DNA of 10,789 bases from an uncultured Collinsella sp. (GTDB lineage: Bacteria > Actinomycetota > Coriobacteriia > Coriobacteriales > Coriobacteriaceae), in contig CATZKS010000070.1 in NCBI GenBank assembly GCA_958421035.1, positions 1 to 10,789 on the forward strand, read 5' to 3'. A program made the position numbers and the translations under genes. The number at the start of each line of letters is the position of its first letter. The first letter of the stretch is position 1. Below, one piece after another: positions 1 through 5,737 of this stretch. The notes beneath the pieces are model-generated. The model worked only from the letters and a program-made list of their open reading frames with translations, was not told where the DNA came from and did not search any database.

Positions 1-1614
1 ATCAAGATTTGCTCGGCAAAGGTCACGCAGGCCAAGGAAGGAGAAGCCTGGTCTGGCGACAAGACGCTCTCCGACATTGAATGGGCAAATGAGGCCGTGA
101 TGAACGCAGTGACTGCAGCTTATGGTGCTGGTGAGTCCAAGCCTGATGGTTTCCCAACCGGCGCAAACGCCAAATCTGCTCAGGCATGGGCCCAGTTCAT
201 CAATAAGCACGGGTCTGACGTTGTGGGCAATAACGTCAATGCCGGAAGCGTGCTCGACAAGATCGCTGCTGCCGTTGAGAAGGCCGGCATTTCCGAAGGC
301 GCTGACGGTTGGGTAACTGCTGGCGGTAACGGCTCTTTTGGTACCTTGGCTACTGGCTACTGGCTCTTCGTGACTAAGAGCGTCGGCAAGAAACCAGATG
401 CTGTCCCCGAGGGCAACACGGATACTTTCACTTCGCCAATTTTCGCCGTTGTCGGTGGCTCCGCTGAGAACTTAACTCCCAAGAAGAAGGTCCCCACTGT
501 GACCAAGGCCGTCAGGGATGACAAAGAAGGCAGCTCTTTTGGCGATAATGTGTTCACGAATCCCAACATGGCTGCAGACTCCCGAATGGATCAGTTTATC
601 GATTATCAGCTTACCGGTACCGTTGCGGGTAACATCGACACTTACAGCACCTACAGGTACACCTTCACGGATAATCTTCCCAAATCCATGACGCCCAAGT
701 TCACTGATGAAGCCAGCAGCACGACCCCCGCTGTGACAGTTAAGATTGACGGCAAAAAGGTCATTTCTGGCTACACCGCAACCTTTGATGACAGCAACGT
801 GCTCACGGTTAATTTCGGCGACCTTAAGGTTTGCAAGGGTGAGAACGAGTCGGATATTGCCGTCACCGGTAACTCTACTGTGACTGTTGAGTACCAGGCC
901 AGGCTTGATCCTGCAAAGATTTTTGAAAACGGCAAGGATGGTGCAATTAATTCGACGTTTGACGGCTTGGTGGGTAAACCCCAGAAGAATACAGTTACGT
1001 TGACCTATTCCAACAATCCGCATGCCGACGGTACCGGCACCACGGTCGAGCATCCTGCCTACGACTACACCTATGGCATCGATGTAACCAAGGTTGGTTC
1101 AGAGACTGAGAATCCGCCTCTCGCCGGTGTTGTGTTCACGCTGCAAGAGCAGGGCGATGCTGCCGGCACCTTTATTATGGCAAATGGTGTCAAGACGACC
1201 GACAGTGAGCAGGCCAAGCTGACGACCGACGCAAGCGGCAAGATTAACGTTGTCGGTCTCGATGAGGGCACCTACATCCTTACAGAGGTCACCCCTGCGC
1301 CTGGCTACAACAACTCCGCAGCAAGTGGCGTCACCTTCACCATCAAGCGCGAACTTAATCAGACCGGTGGCAACGTTCAGCCTAGCACGAATTCCGTAAT
1401 TCAGGCGGCAGATGGCGTCGTGAAAGACAATACGGCCGCCGCATCTACCGGTAAGCTCAGCTTCACCATTGTCGACCAGAAGGGCTCTGGCCTTCCGCTG
1501 ACCGGTCTCAACGGCGTGACCTTCACTTGGATTGCTGGTGGCGCGGTGCTGTGCATCGGCGTGGCACACCTCATCCGCAGCCGTAAGCAGGCTGAGGAGT
1601 CCGAGCAGGAGTAA
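1..1614 (+). CDS. LPXTG-anchored fimbrial (pilin) subunit with isopeptide-forming domain, 5' partial
   Basis: The reading frame is open from base 1, so the start and signal peptide lie upstream; 537 residues are visible. The protein is a cell-wall-anchored pilin built into a covalent surface pilus by sortase. The segment near bases 450-530 (KKKVPTVTKAV) resembles the lead-in of fimbrial isopeptide-forming D2 domains. The domain follows at about 560-1050 (YRYTFTDNLP, then KNTVTLTYSNNP). A SpaA-like prealbumin-fold domain starts at about 1070 (YGIDVTKVG) and carries the glutamate-box motif EGTYILTEVTPAPGYN at about 1265-1315. The C-terminus is a complete sorting signal: LPLTG at 1492-1506, a hydrophobic stretch, then a short charged tail (RSRKQAEESEQE). 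The class C sortase 1 kb downstream is its probable partner. A strong terminator follows. Whether it is the backbone or a minor pilin cannot be settled without the N-terminus. Confidence 0.92.
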   Translation: MKICSAKVTQAKEGEAWSGDKTLSDIEWANEAVMNAVTAAYGAGESKPDGFPTGANAKSAQAWAQFINKHGSDVVGNNVNAGSVLDKIAAAVEKAGISEGADGWVTAGGNGSFGTLATGYWLFVTKSVGKKPDAVPEGNTDTFTSPIFAVVGGSAENLTPKKKVPTVTKAVRDDKEGSSFGDNVFTNPNMAADSRMDQFIDYQLTGTVAGNIDTYSTYRYTFTDNLPKSMTPKFTDEASSTTPAVTVKIDGKKVISGYTATFDDSNVLTVNFGDLKVCKGENESDIAVTGNSTVTVEYQARLDPAKIFENGKDGAINSTFDGLVGKPQKNTVTLTYSNNPHADGTGTTVEHPAYDYTYGIDVTKVGSETENPPLAGVVFTLQEQGDAAGTFIMANGVKTTDSEQAKLTTDASGKINVVGLDEGTYILTEVTPAPGYNNSAASGVTFTIKRELNQTGGNVQPSTNSVIQAADGVVKDNTAAASTGKLSFTIVDQKGSGLPLTGLNGVTFTWIAGGAVLCIGVAHLIRSRKQAEESEQE

Positions 1615-1714
1615 CGCTCGCTCACCCATCCCTTTGGCAGGTGGGATGTGATGGCCATGAGACTTGCGGACACTTTTCTCGTCCATCCACGTTCTTGCTT
1701 TGCTATTCTCTTTT

Positions 1715-1753
1715 CGGGGCAGACTCCGCACTGGAGTTTGCCCCGTTCTTTTT
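1715..1753 (+). terminator. Rho-independent terminator of the pilin gene
   Basis: A 13-bp stem (1715-1727 with 1733-1745, one G·U pair) closes a 5-nt loop GCACT and is followed directly by TTCTTTTT. It lies about 100 bases after the pilin stop. The T-tract is on the plus-strand side, so it serves transcripts coming from the pilin. It should largely separate pilin transcription from the repeat island and the sortase gene. Confidence 0.9.
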
Positions 1754-1794
1754 GGACAACACAGACAGCCTCCACCGTCCGATGCGGACTCATC

Positions 1795-1894
1795 CGTCAT
1801 CGCGTTTCTTGACTCGTATGAGGTTCGGTTTAAGGTCCGTAGGCGCACGCGCGGTGCGGACGGTAGAAGGCATTTGCGCCGCGCGTGCAAATTG
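1795..1894 (+). pseudogene. Truncated copy of the 50-residue membrane peptide gene
   Basis: Within repeat copy 1 the frame reads VIAFLDSYEVRFKVRRR onward, nearly identical to residues 18-45 of the intact peptide at 2222-2374. The first 17 codons, the start codon and the ribosome binding site are absent. The codon matching the stop of the intact gene is TTG at 1892-1894 instead of TAA, and one in-frame 3-base deletion lies just before it. Over the first 85 bases the only change is a synonymous Leu codon change. I read this as a gene remnant left by loss of the 5' part after duplication. It is unlikely to be translated, since no start with a ribosome binding site is seen. Confidence 0.65.
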
Positions 1895-2039
1895 AAATGC
1901 CCGTGGTTCGGAGTCCGGACATTTAACAACACCGGAAACTGGTCGCCCGCGCTTTCGAACACTTACGCGGGGTGCGTCGTTTCCTGTAGCTATTGTATCC
2001 GAATCGTTTCGCCGATTCGGGACATTTTGAAAACGCAAA
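1795..2039 (+). repeat. Direct repeat, copy 1 (245 bp)
   Basis: This copy aligns with 2272-2520 at an offset of 477 bases, rising to 480-481 after small indels. The first 85 bases differ at one position. Bases 1920-1953 and 1961-2000 are identical blocks, separated by a divergent 7-base patch. Near the end a hairpin (CCGAATCG 1999-2006 with CGATTCGG 2013-2020) is kept in both copies although its loop differs. Weaker similarity may continue about 50 bases past the end. The offset equals the distance from the start of copy 1 to the start of copy 2, so the two could be units of one tandem duplication of about 480 bp. Confidence 0.9.
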
Positions 2040-2221
2040 CACGTCGGGCAAATCCGGACAATGCGGCCAGGCTCCGCTGGGCGAGGAACCGTGTGTGTAA
2101 CTATCGAACAAATGTTTGTCAAAATCGCGTTTACCAGGCGTGGGTGCATACACTCGCAGTAAAATATCCTTGCGACGCATCCCGTGCGCGGGCGGCCGAC
2201 GACTCGATCGGAGGTCCCCAA
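2040..2221. other. Spacer between repeat copies with the leader of the small peptide gene
   Basis: No RNA gene or further ORF is convincing here. A short palindrome, ACAAATGTTTGT, lies at about 2108-2119. TAAAAT at 2159-2164 is a possible -10 box for the small gene at 2222, but no good -35 sits at 16-18 bp, so the promoter is uncertain. The stretch ends with the clear ribosome binding site GGAGG at 2210-2214. Confidence 0.4.
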
Positions 2222-2374
2222 ATGCTGAAATTCCTTAACGCGCTCGCCGCCCTCGCGGCGGTTGGCACGTTCGTCATCGCGTTTCTCGACTCGTATGAGG
2301 TTCGGTTTAAGGTCCGTAGGCGCACGCGCGGTGCGGACGGTAGAAGGCATTTGCGCTGCAACAAGCGCAAATAA
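2222..2374 (+). CDS. Small basic membrane peptide, 50 aa, unknown function
   Basis: The ATG at 2222 has a perfect GGAGG at 2210-2214 with a 7-base spacer. The same frame runs far upstream, but this is the only start with such a signal. Residues 1-22 (MLKFLNALAALAAVGTFVIA, then FL) form one likely membrane segment. Residues 23-50 hold 12 Lys/Arg, giving a short hydrophobic anchor with a strongly basic cytoplasmic tail. A hairpin follows the stop within two bases. The 3' half of the gene and its non-coding tail occur again, damaged, at 1795-2039. I do not recognise the family. The size, the single membrane segment plus basic tail and the duplicated locus resemble type I toxin peptides (TxpA/holin-like or Fst-like groups), but there is no sequence motif match that I can vouch for. 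It could also be a small membrane regulator linked to the flanking pilus genes. Confidence 0.6.
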   Translation: MLKFLNALAALAAVGTFVIAFLDSYEVRFKVRRRTRGADGRRHLRCNKRK

Positions 2375-2375
2375 G

Positions 2376-2403
2376 AATGCCCGGGGTTAGAGGCCCGGGC
2401 ATT
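2376..2403 (+). terminator. Hairpin after the small peptide gene, possible terminator
   Basis: A 10-bp stem (2376-2385 with 2394-2403, core TGCCCGGG/CCCGGGCA) closes an 8-base loop just after the stop codon. The tail on the plus strand is only TTTAAC, so termination would be weak; on the minus strand the flank is somewhat T-rich (TTCTTATTT). In repeat copy 1 the same place (about 1897-1924) is disturbed and pairs poorly. Confidence 0.5.
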
Positions 2404-2477
2404 TAACAACACCGGAAACTGGTCGCCCGCGCTCCAAAGTACTTACGCGGGGTGCGTCGTTTCCTGTAGCTATTGTA

Positions 2478-2503
2478 TCCCGAATCGCCCCGCCGATTCG
2501 GGA
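2478..2503. repeat. Conserved hairpin at the end of repeat copy 2
   Basis: TCCCGAATCG and CGATTCGGGA form a perfect 10-bp stem with a 6-base loop. Copy 1 keeps a shorter version (1999-2006 with 2013-2020) while the loop has changed from TTTCGC to CCCCGC. There is no T-tract, so it is not a standard terminator. It may be an RNA stability element or a protein-binding site. Confidence 0.6.
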
Positions 2504-2604
2504 CATTCTGAAAACTCAAATGCGGGCCCATACTCGCGCTGCGCAATGCTGGCAGGCTGCGTTGTCTGGCGTGGAAGCTCGCGAATCGGCTATTATTTGT
2601 TTAG

Positions 2605-2618
2605 ACAACTTGAGTTGT
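2605..2618. promoter_or_regulatory. Inverted repeat in the sortase leader, possible operator
   Basis: ACAACT, 2-base centre TG, then AGTTGT form a perfect inverted repeat directly upstream of the sortase ribosome binding site (AGGAG at 2621-2625, 9 bases before the ATG at 2635). TATTAT at 2591-2596 could be a -10 box, but no -35 at a normal distance is clear. The repeat could bind a repressor or form a short leader hairpin. Confidence 0.35.
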
Positions 2619-2634
2619 AGAGGAGTGACCGGCG

Positions 2635-3585
2635 ATGGTGCAGGGCGCCAAACATATGAAGAGCAATAACGCCGCGGACAACGGCGGCTCGAGCCCCCAA
2701 CCCGAACTCCAGCCCAAACCTCAATCAAAGCCCAAGCGTCGCCGCAAGCGACTGCCGCGCTGGGCCGACCGGCTCATCACCATCGTCATCATCCTTATTG
2801 GCGTGGGCCTTATGACCTGGCCGTGGATCTTGGACCGGCTCGAGGCCTCGGGCGTGTTCAACCAGATCAGCACTGTGTCCAGCACCGTGGACGCGCTGTC
2901 TGCCGAGGAGCGCGAGCGCATCCTGCTCCAGGCGCGCTCCTTTAACGAGCAACTGGCGGGCGAGGCCACCGAGCTCCCCGCCGACCAGATCGAGCCCTAC
3001 GCTCAGCAGCTCATCTTTGACCGCGACCCCATGATGAGCTGGGTCGAAATCCCCTCCATCGACGTGAGCATGCCCATCTACCACGGCACGAGCGAGGAAG
3101 TCCTTATGGCGGGCGTCGGCCACCTGGAGGGCACGAGCCTGCCGGTGGGCGGCACCTCGACGCATTGCGTGCTCACCGCGCACTCGGGCATGCGAAACCT
3201 GAGCATGTTCGACGACATCCATTCGCTGGAGCCCGGCGACCTGGTGCTGCTGCACACCATGAACAAGACGCTCGCCTACAAGATGGTGGACTCCGAGGTG
3301 GTGCTGCCCGAGGAGATGGAGTCGCTGACTATCGAGCCCGGCGCCGACAAAGTGACGCTCGTCACCTGCACGCCTTACGGTGTAAACGACCATCGCCTGC
3401 TGGTACACTGCGTGCGCACCAAGTACAACAAGAAGGATGTCGACAAGCAAAAGTCGCTGGCCGGCCGCCACTGGGGCAAGCGCGAGTTTGCCGTGCTCAT
3501 CGTGGTCGTGGCCATTGTGCTGTTGCTGCTGGACATCGTGATCCACGCGGTCCGCAAGCGCCGCAAGGCCAAGGCCTCGGCATAA
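2635..3585 (+). CDS. Class C (pilus-type) sortase
   Basis: This is a 316-residue membrane transpeptidase that would join pilin subunits by cleaving LPXTG-like signals such as LPLTG in the pilin at 1-1614. Residues 1-42 are cytoplasmic, rich in Pro/Gln and then Lys/Arg. Membrane segments lie at about 47-65 and about 286-304; two segments are typical of class C. The sortase fold starts at WVEIPSIDV (136-144) with PIYHGT after it. The catalytic residues are visible: His183 in LTAHSG, Cys245 in TLVTCTPYG and Arg254 in NDHRLLV. The usual DPF/DPW lid motif of class C enzymes is not seen in residues 100-125, where LPADQIEPY stands instead. The ATG at 2635 has AGGAG 9 bases upstream; Met8 is an alternative start. 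The preceding terminator and island suggest it has its own promoter. Confidence 0.93.
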   Translation: MVQGAKHMKSNNAADNGGSSPQPELQPKPQSKPKRRRKRLPRWADRLITIVIILIGVGLMTWPWILDRLEASGVFNQISTVSSTVDALSAEERERILLQARSFNEQLAGEATELPADQIEPYAQQLIFDRDPMMSWVEIPSIDVSMPIYHGTSEEVLMAGVGHLEGTSLPVGGTSTHCVLTAHSGMRNLSMFDDIHSLEPGDLVLLHTMNKTLAYKMVDSEVVLPEEMESLTIEPGADKVTLVTCTPYGVNDHRLLVHCVRTKYNKKDVDKQKSLAGRHWGKREFAVLIVVVAIVLLLLDIVIHAVRKRRKAKASA

Positions 3586-3601
3586 GACATCGTTCAGAAC
3601 A

Positions 3602-3630
3602 ACCACAAAGGGGACAGGCACCTTTGTGGT
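3602..3630. repeat. REP-like CAAAGG hairpin
   Basis: ACCACAAAGG (3602-3611) pairs perfectly with CCTTTGTGGT (3621-3630) around a 9-base loop. It lies 17 bases after the sortase stop but has no T-tract. It shares its core (ACAAAGG, GAC, CCTTTGT) with the hairpin at 7644-7670, so it belongs to a dispersed intergenic family. In practice it may protect the 3' end of the sortase transcript. Confidence 0.75.
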
Positions 3631-3644
3631 GGTCGGGGGCTTCC

Positions 3645-3709
3645 AAACCATCACAACATTCGATGAAAATCGCGATTTTGGCGAAAAGCGTCGAATGTTG
3701 TGATGGTTT
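3645..3709. repeat. Perfect 19-bp foldback with an inner palindrome
   Basis: AAACCATCACAACATTCGA (3645-3663) is matched exactly in reverse complement at 3691-3709. The 27-base interior includes the 14-base palindrome AAAATCGCGATTTT (3666-3679). There is no coding frame. It is either a small non-autonomous repeat of REP/MITE type or a structured RNA. The right arm runs straight into the 21-bp tandem repeat. Confidence 0.85.
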
Positions 3710-3780
3710 TCGTTGTGGGCGGGACGGTTTTCGTTGCGGGCGGGACGGTTTTCGCTATGGACGGTGCGGTTTTGCTGCAG
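3705..3780. repeat. 21-bp tandem repeat, three units and a partial fourth
   Basis: Units begin at 3705, 3726, 3747 and (partial) 3768, each opening with GGTTTT and continuing CG-T--GGGCGGGAC or a close variant. Units 1 and 2 differ at one base; unit 3 is more diverged. The period is a multiple of three and can be read as a 7-residue repeat, but no ORF with a credible start covers it. It is probably slippage-prone intergenic DNA. Confidence 0.85.
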
Positions 3781-3870
3781 AACCGCCAGCCCGCCGCCTG
3801 CCAACCCGCCGTCCTCGTTACGTTTTCGCTGCATTTGGGTAAAGCACCTGCTCCAAGCGGCGTTGCCTTG

Positions 3871-3876
3871 TATACT
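3871..3876 (+). promoter_or_regulatory. Candidate -10 box for gatCAB
   Basis: TATACT, preceded by TTG, lies 36 bases upstream of the preferred gatC start. The bases 17 upstream (CTGCTC) are a poor -35, so the assignment relies on the -10 box and its position alone. Confidence 0.4.
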
Positions 3877-3911
3877 AGAGCGGTTTATCTGTTATGCGGA
3901 AGGGAGCGCCT

Positions 3912-4223
3912 ATGGCACTCAGCGAGAAAGACGTGCGCGGCATCGCCGAGTACGCAAAGATCGCACTGACCGATGACGAGCTCACCCAGATGACGTCCTA
4001 CATGAACGACGCCGTCCAGATGCTCGAGCCCGTCTTGCAATATGACTTGCCCGACGTGGAGCCCACGTTCCATCCCATCGGAAGCCTGTCCAACGTGATG
4101 GGTGATGACCTGCGCGAGCCCGAGCGCGACCTGCCGCTCGACGTTGCGCTCGAAAACGCCGGCAGCGCGCGCGACCGCTACTTCCGCGTGCCGTCCATTT
4201 TGGGAGAGGGGGAGAGCGAGTAA
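3912..4223 (+). CDS. gatC: Asp-tRNA(Asn)/Glu-tRNA(Gln) amidotransferase subunit C
   Basis: This is a 103-residue protein of normal GatC length. GatC is the small subunit that wraps around GatA and holds it to GatB in the GatCAB enzyme. The sequence matches the family: LSEKDVRGIAEYAKIALTDD at the start, DAVQMLEPVLQYDLPDVEPT in the middle, and a C-terminal FRVPSILGEGE tail. I chose the ATG at 3912 because GGAAGGGAG (3898-3906) sits 5 bases before it; the upstream ATG at 3894 would swallow that site. The stop overlaps the gatA start as TAATG at 4221-4225, indicating translational coupling. Confidence 0.95.
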   Translation: MALSEKDVRGIAEYAKIALTDDELTQMTSYMNDAVQMLEPVLQYDLPDVEPTFHPIGSLSNVMGDDLREPERDLPLDVALENAGSARDRYFRVPSILGEGESE

Positions 4224-5737
4224 TGGCGCTAAGCTTCGATTCCCTTACCGCCGCCCAGATCGCCGCGGGCGTTGCCGCCGGCGACTTTACCGCTACCGAG
4301 GTGGCCCAGGCATCCCTTGCCGCCATCGAGGCGCGCGAGGGCGGGGTCCAGGCATTCCTGCAGGTGGCGCCCGAGCTTGCACTCGAGGCCGCCGCGCGCG
4401 TGGATGCCGACCGTGCCGCAGGCAAGCCGCTGCCCCCGCTTGCGGGCGTGCCGCTGGCCATTAAGGACAACATGAACCTCGTGGGCACGCGCACCACCTG
4501 CGCTTCGCGCATGCTCGAGGACTACCAGAGCGTCTACACCGCCACCTGTGTCCAGCGCATGCTCGATGCCGGCTGCCTGCCCATGGGCAAGGCCAACATG
4601 GACGAGTTTGCCTTTGGCAGCTCCACCGAGAGCTCGGCGTTCCATCGCACCAACAACCCCTGGGATACCGAGCGCGTGCCCGGCGGCTCTTCGGGCGGCT
4701 CCGCTGCCGCCGTCGCTGCGGGCGAGGTCGCGCTCTCGCTGGGCTCGGATACCGGCGGCTCCATTCGCCAGCCGGCGTCGCTGTGCGGCGTGGTGGGCTT
4801 TAAGCCCACGTATGGCGCCGTGAGCCGTTACGGCGTGGTCGCCTTTGGCTCGTCGCTCGACCAGGTGGGCCCCTTTGGCCGCACGGTCGAGGATGTCGCG
4901 CTGGCCATGAACGCGCTTACCGGCGCGGGCCACGATCCATACGACTGCACCAGCCAGGATTGCGCCGTCGACTTTACCGAGCATCTCAACGACAGCATCG
5001 AGGGTAAGCGCGTGGGCATCATCCCCGCGTTTATGGAGGCCGAGGGCCTGACGCCCGAGGTCAAGGCCGCTGTTCAGCGCGCCGCCCAGGAGCTGCAGAA
5101 CCAGGGCGCCGAGCTGGTCGAGGTCGACCTGCCGCACCTGGACGCCGCTATCGCCGCCTACTACGTCATCGGCCCGGCCGAGGCGTTCTCCAACCTGGCC
5201 CGCTTCGACGGTATTCGCTACGGCTATCAGGAGGAGGGCTGCGCCAACCTGTCCGACCAGAGCTCGCTCTCTCGCGCCCACGGCTTTGGCGCCGAGGCCA
5301 AGCGCCGTCAGATGCTCGGCGCCTACCTGCTGAGCTCGGGCGTGTACGACAAGTACTACTACGCTGCGCAAAAGGCCCGTACGCTCATCACGCGGGACTA
5401 CGACGCCGCGTATGCCAAGGTGGACACCATCCTCATGCCCGCCTCGCCGCGCACGGCCTTTAAGTTTGGCGAGATCAGCGACCCCACGCAGATGTACCTC
5501 TCCGACCTGTACACCATTTCGCTCAACATTTGCGGCAACGGTGGTATCTCGGTGCCGCTGGGCCTGGGCGAGGATACTCAGCTGCCCGTTTCTGCCCAGC
5601 TGGTGGGTCCGGCGTTTAAGGACCGTCAGCTGCTCACGTTTGCCCGCGCCCTGGAGCGTGGCTTTGCCGATGCCGCCACGGGTGCGCCCGCGCTTTCCGT
5701 CGCGCCCGATTTTGCCGGGAAGGGAGGCGAGCTGTAA
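4223..5737 (+). CDS. gatA: Asp-tRNA(Asn)/Glu-tRNA(Gln) amidotransferase subunit A
   Basis: At 504 residues this is the amidase-signature subunit, which frees ammonia from glutamine or asparagine and feeds it to GatB. The Ser-cisSer-Lys triad is intact: Lys81 in LAIKDNMN, cis-Ser156 in PGGSSGGS and nucleophile Ser180 in LGSDTGGSIRQPAS, the same spacing as in the characterised Staphylococcus aureus GatA. FKPTYGAVSRYG and ASSLDQ-type segments follow (here GSSLDQVGPFGRT). Length is close to the family norm. The start overlaps the gatC stop by one base and the stop overlaps the gatB start in the same way, so the three subunits are likely made in step. Confidence 0.97.
   Translation: MALSFDSLTAAQIAAGVAAGDFTATEVAQASLAAIEAREGGVQAFLQVAPELALEAAARVDADRAAGKPLPPLAGVPLAIKDNMNLVGTRTTCASRMLEDYQSVYTATCVQRMLDAGCLPMGKANMDEFAFGSSTESSAFHRTNNPWDTERVPGGSSGGSAAAVAAGEVALSLGSDTGGSIRQPASLCGVVGFKPTYGAVSRYGVVAFGSSLDQVGPFGRTVEDVALAMNALTGAGHDPYDCTSQDCAVDFTEHLNDSIEGKRVGIIPAFMEAEGLTPEVKAAVQRAAQELQNQGAELVEVDLPHLDAAIAAYYVIGPAEAFSNLARFDGIRYGYQEEGCANLSDQSSLSRAHGFGAEAKRRQMLGAYLLSSGVYDKYYYAAQKARTLITRDYDAAYAKVDTILMPASPRTAFKFGEISDPTQMYLSDLYTISLNICGNGGISVPLGLGEDTQLPVSAQLVGPAFKDRQLLTFARALERGFADAATGAPALSVAPDFAGKGGEL

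Larger units (their letters stand above)
2272..2520 (+). repeat. Direct repeat, copy 2 (249 bp)
   Basis: This is the partner of 1795-2039. It covers codons 18-50 of the small peptide gene and about 145 non-coding bases after it. The non-coding part is conserved about as well as the coding part, which suggests either recent duplication or a functional RNA tail. Its last hairpin (2478-2487 with 2494-2503) has 10 base pairs against 8 in copy 1. Confidence 0.9.

Noticed and set aside
1790..2350. Minus-strand ORF of 186 codons across the repeat island
   Set aside because: It has no convincing ribosome binding site. Its termini repeat the same peptide only because the DNA is duplicated, and it lies opposite the better supported small gene.
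1664..2374. Plus-strand ORF of 236 codons ending at the small peptide stop
   Set aside because: Its start lies before the pilin terminator and most of its length is the broken repeat copy and spacer. The strong GGAGG at 2210-2214 marks 2222 as the real start.
2473..2478. TACAAT on the minus strand as a -10 box for an antisense RNA over the small gene tail
   Set aside because: No acceptable -35 lies 16-18 bp upstream; the bases there belong to the hairpin stem. Kept only as a question for RNA-seq.
3586..3780. CRISPR array reading of the repeat cluster
   Set aside because: The 21-bp units are directly adjacent with no spacers, and no cas genes are present.
3165..3842. Plus-strand ORF with a 7-residue repeat (DGFRCGR) at its end
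   Set aside because: It overlaps the sortase in another frame. The peptide repeat is only a reading of the 21-bp intergenic tandem repeat.
4229..5371. Minus-strand ORF of 380 codons opposite gatA
   Set aside because: It is a codon-bias shadow of gatA with an Ala/Gly/Arg/His-rich composition and no domain.
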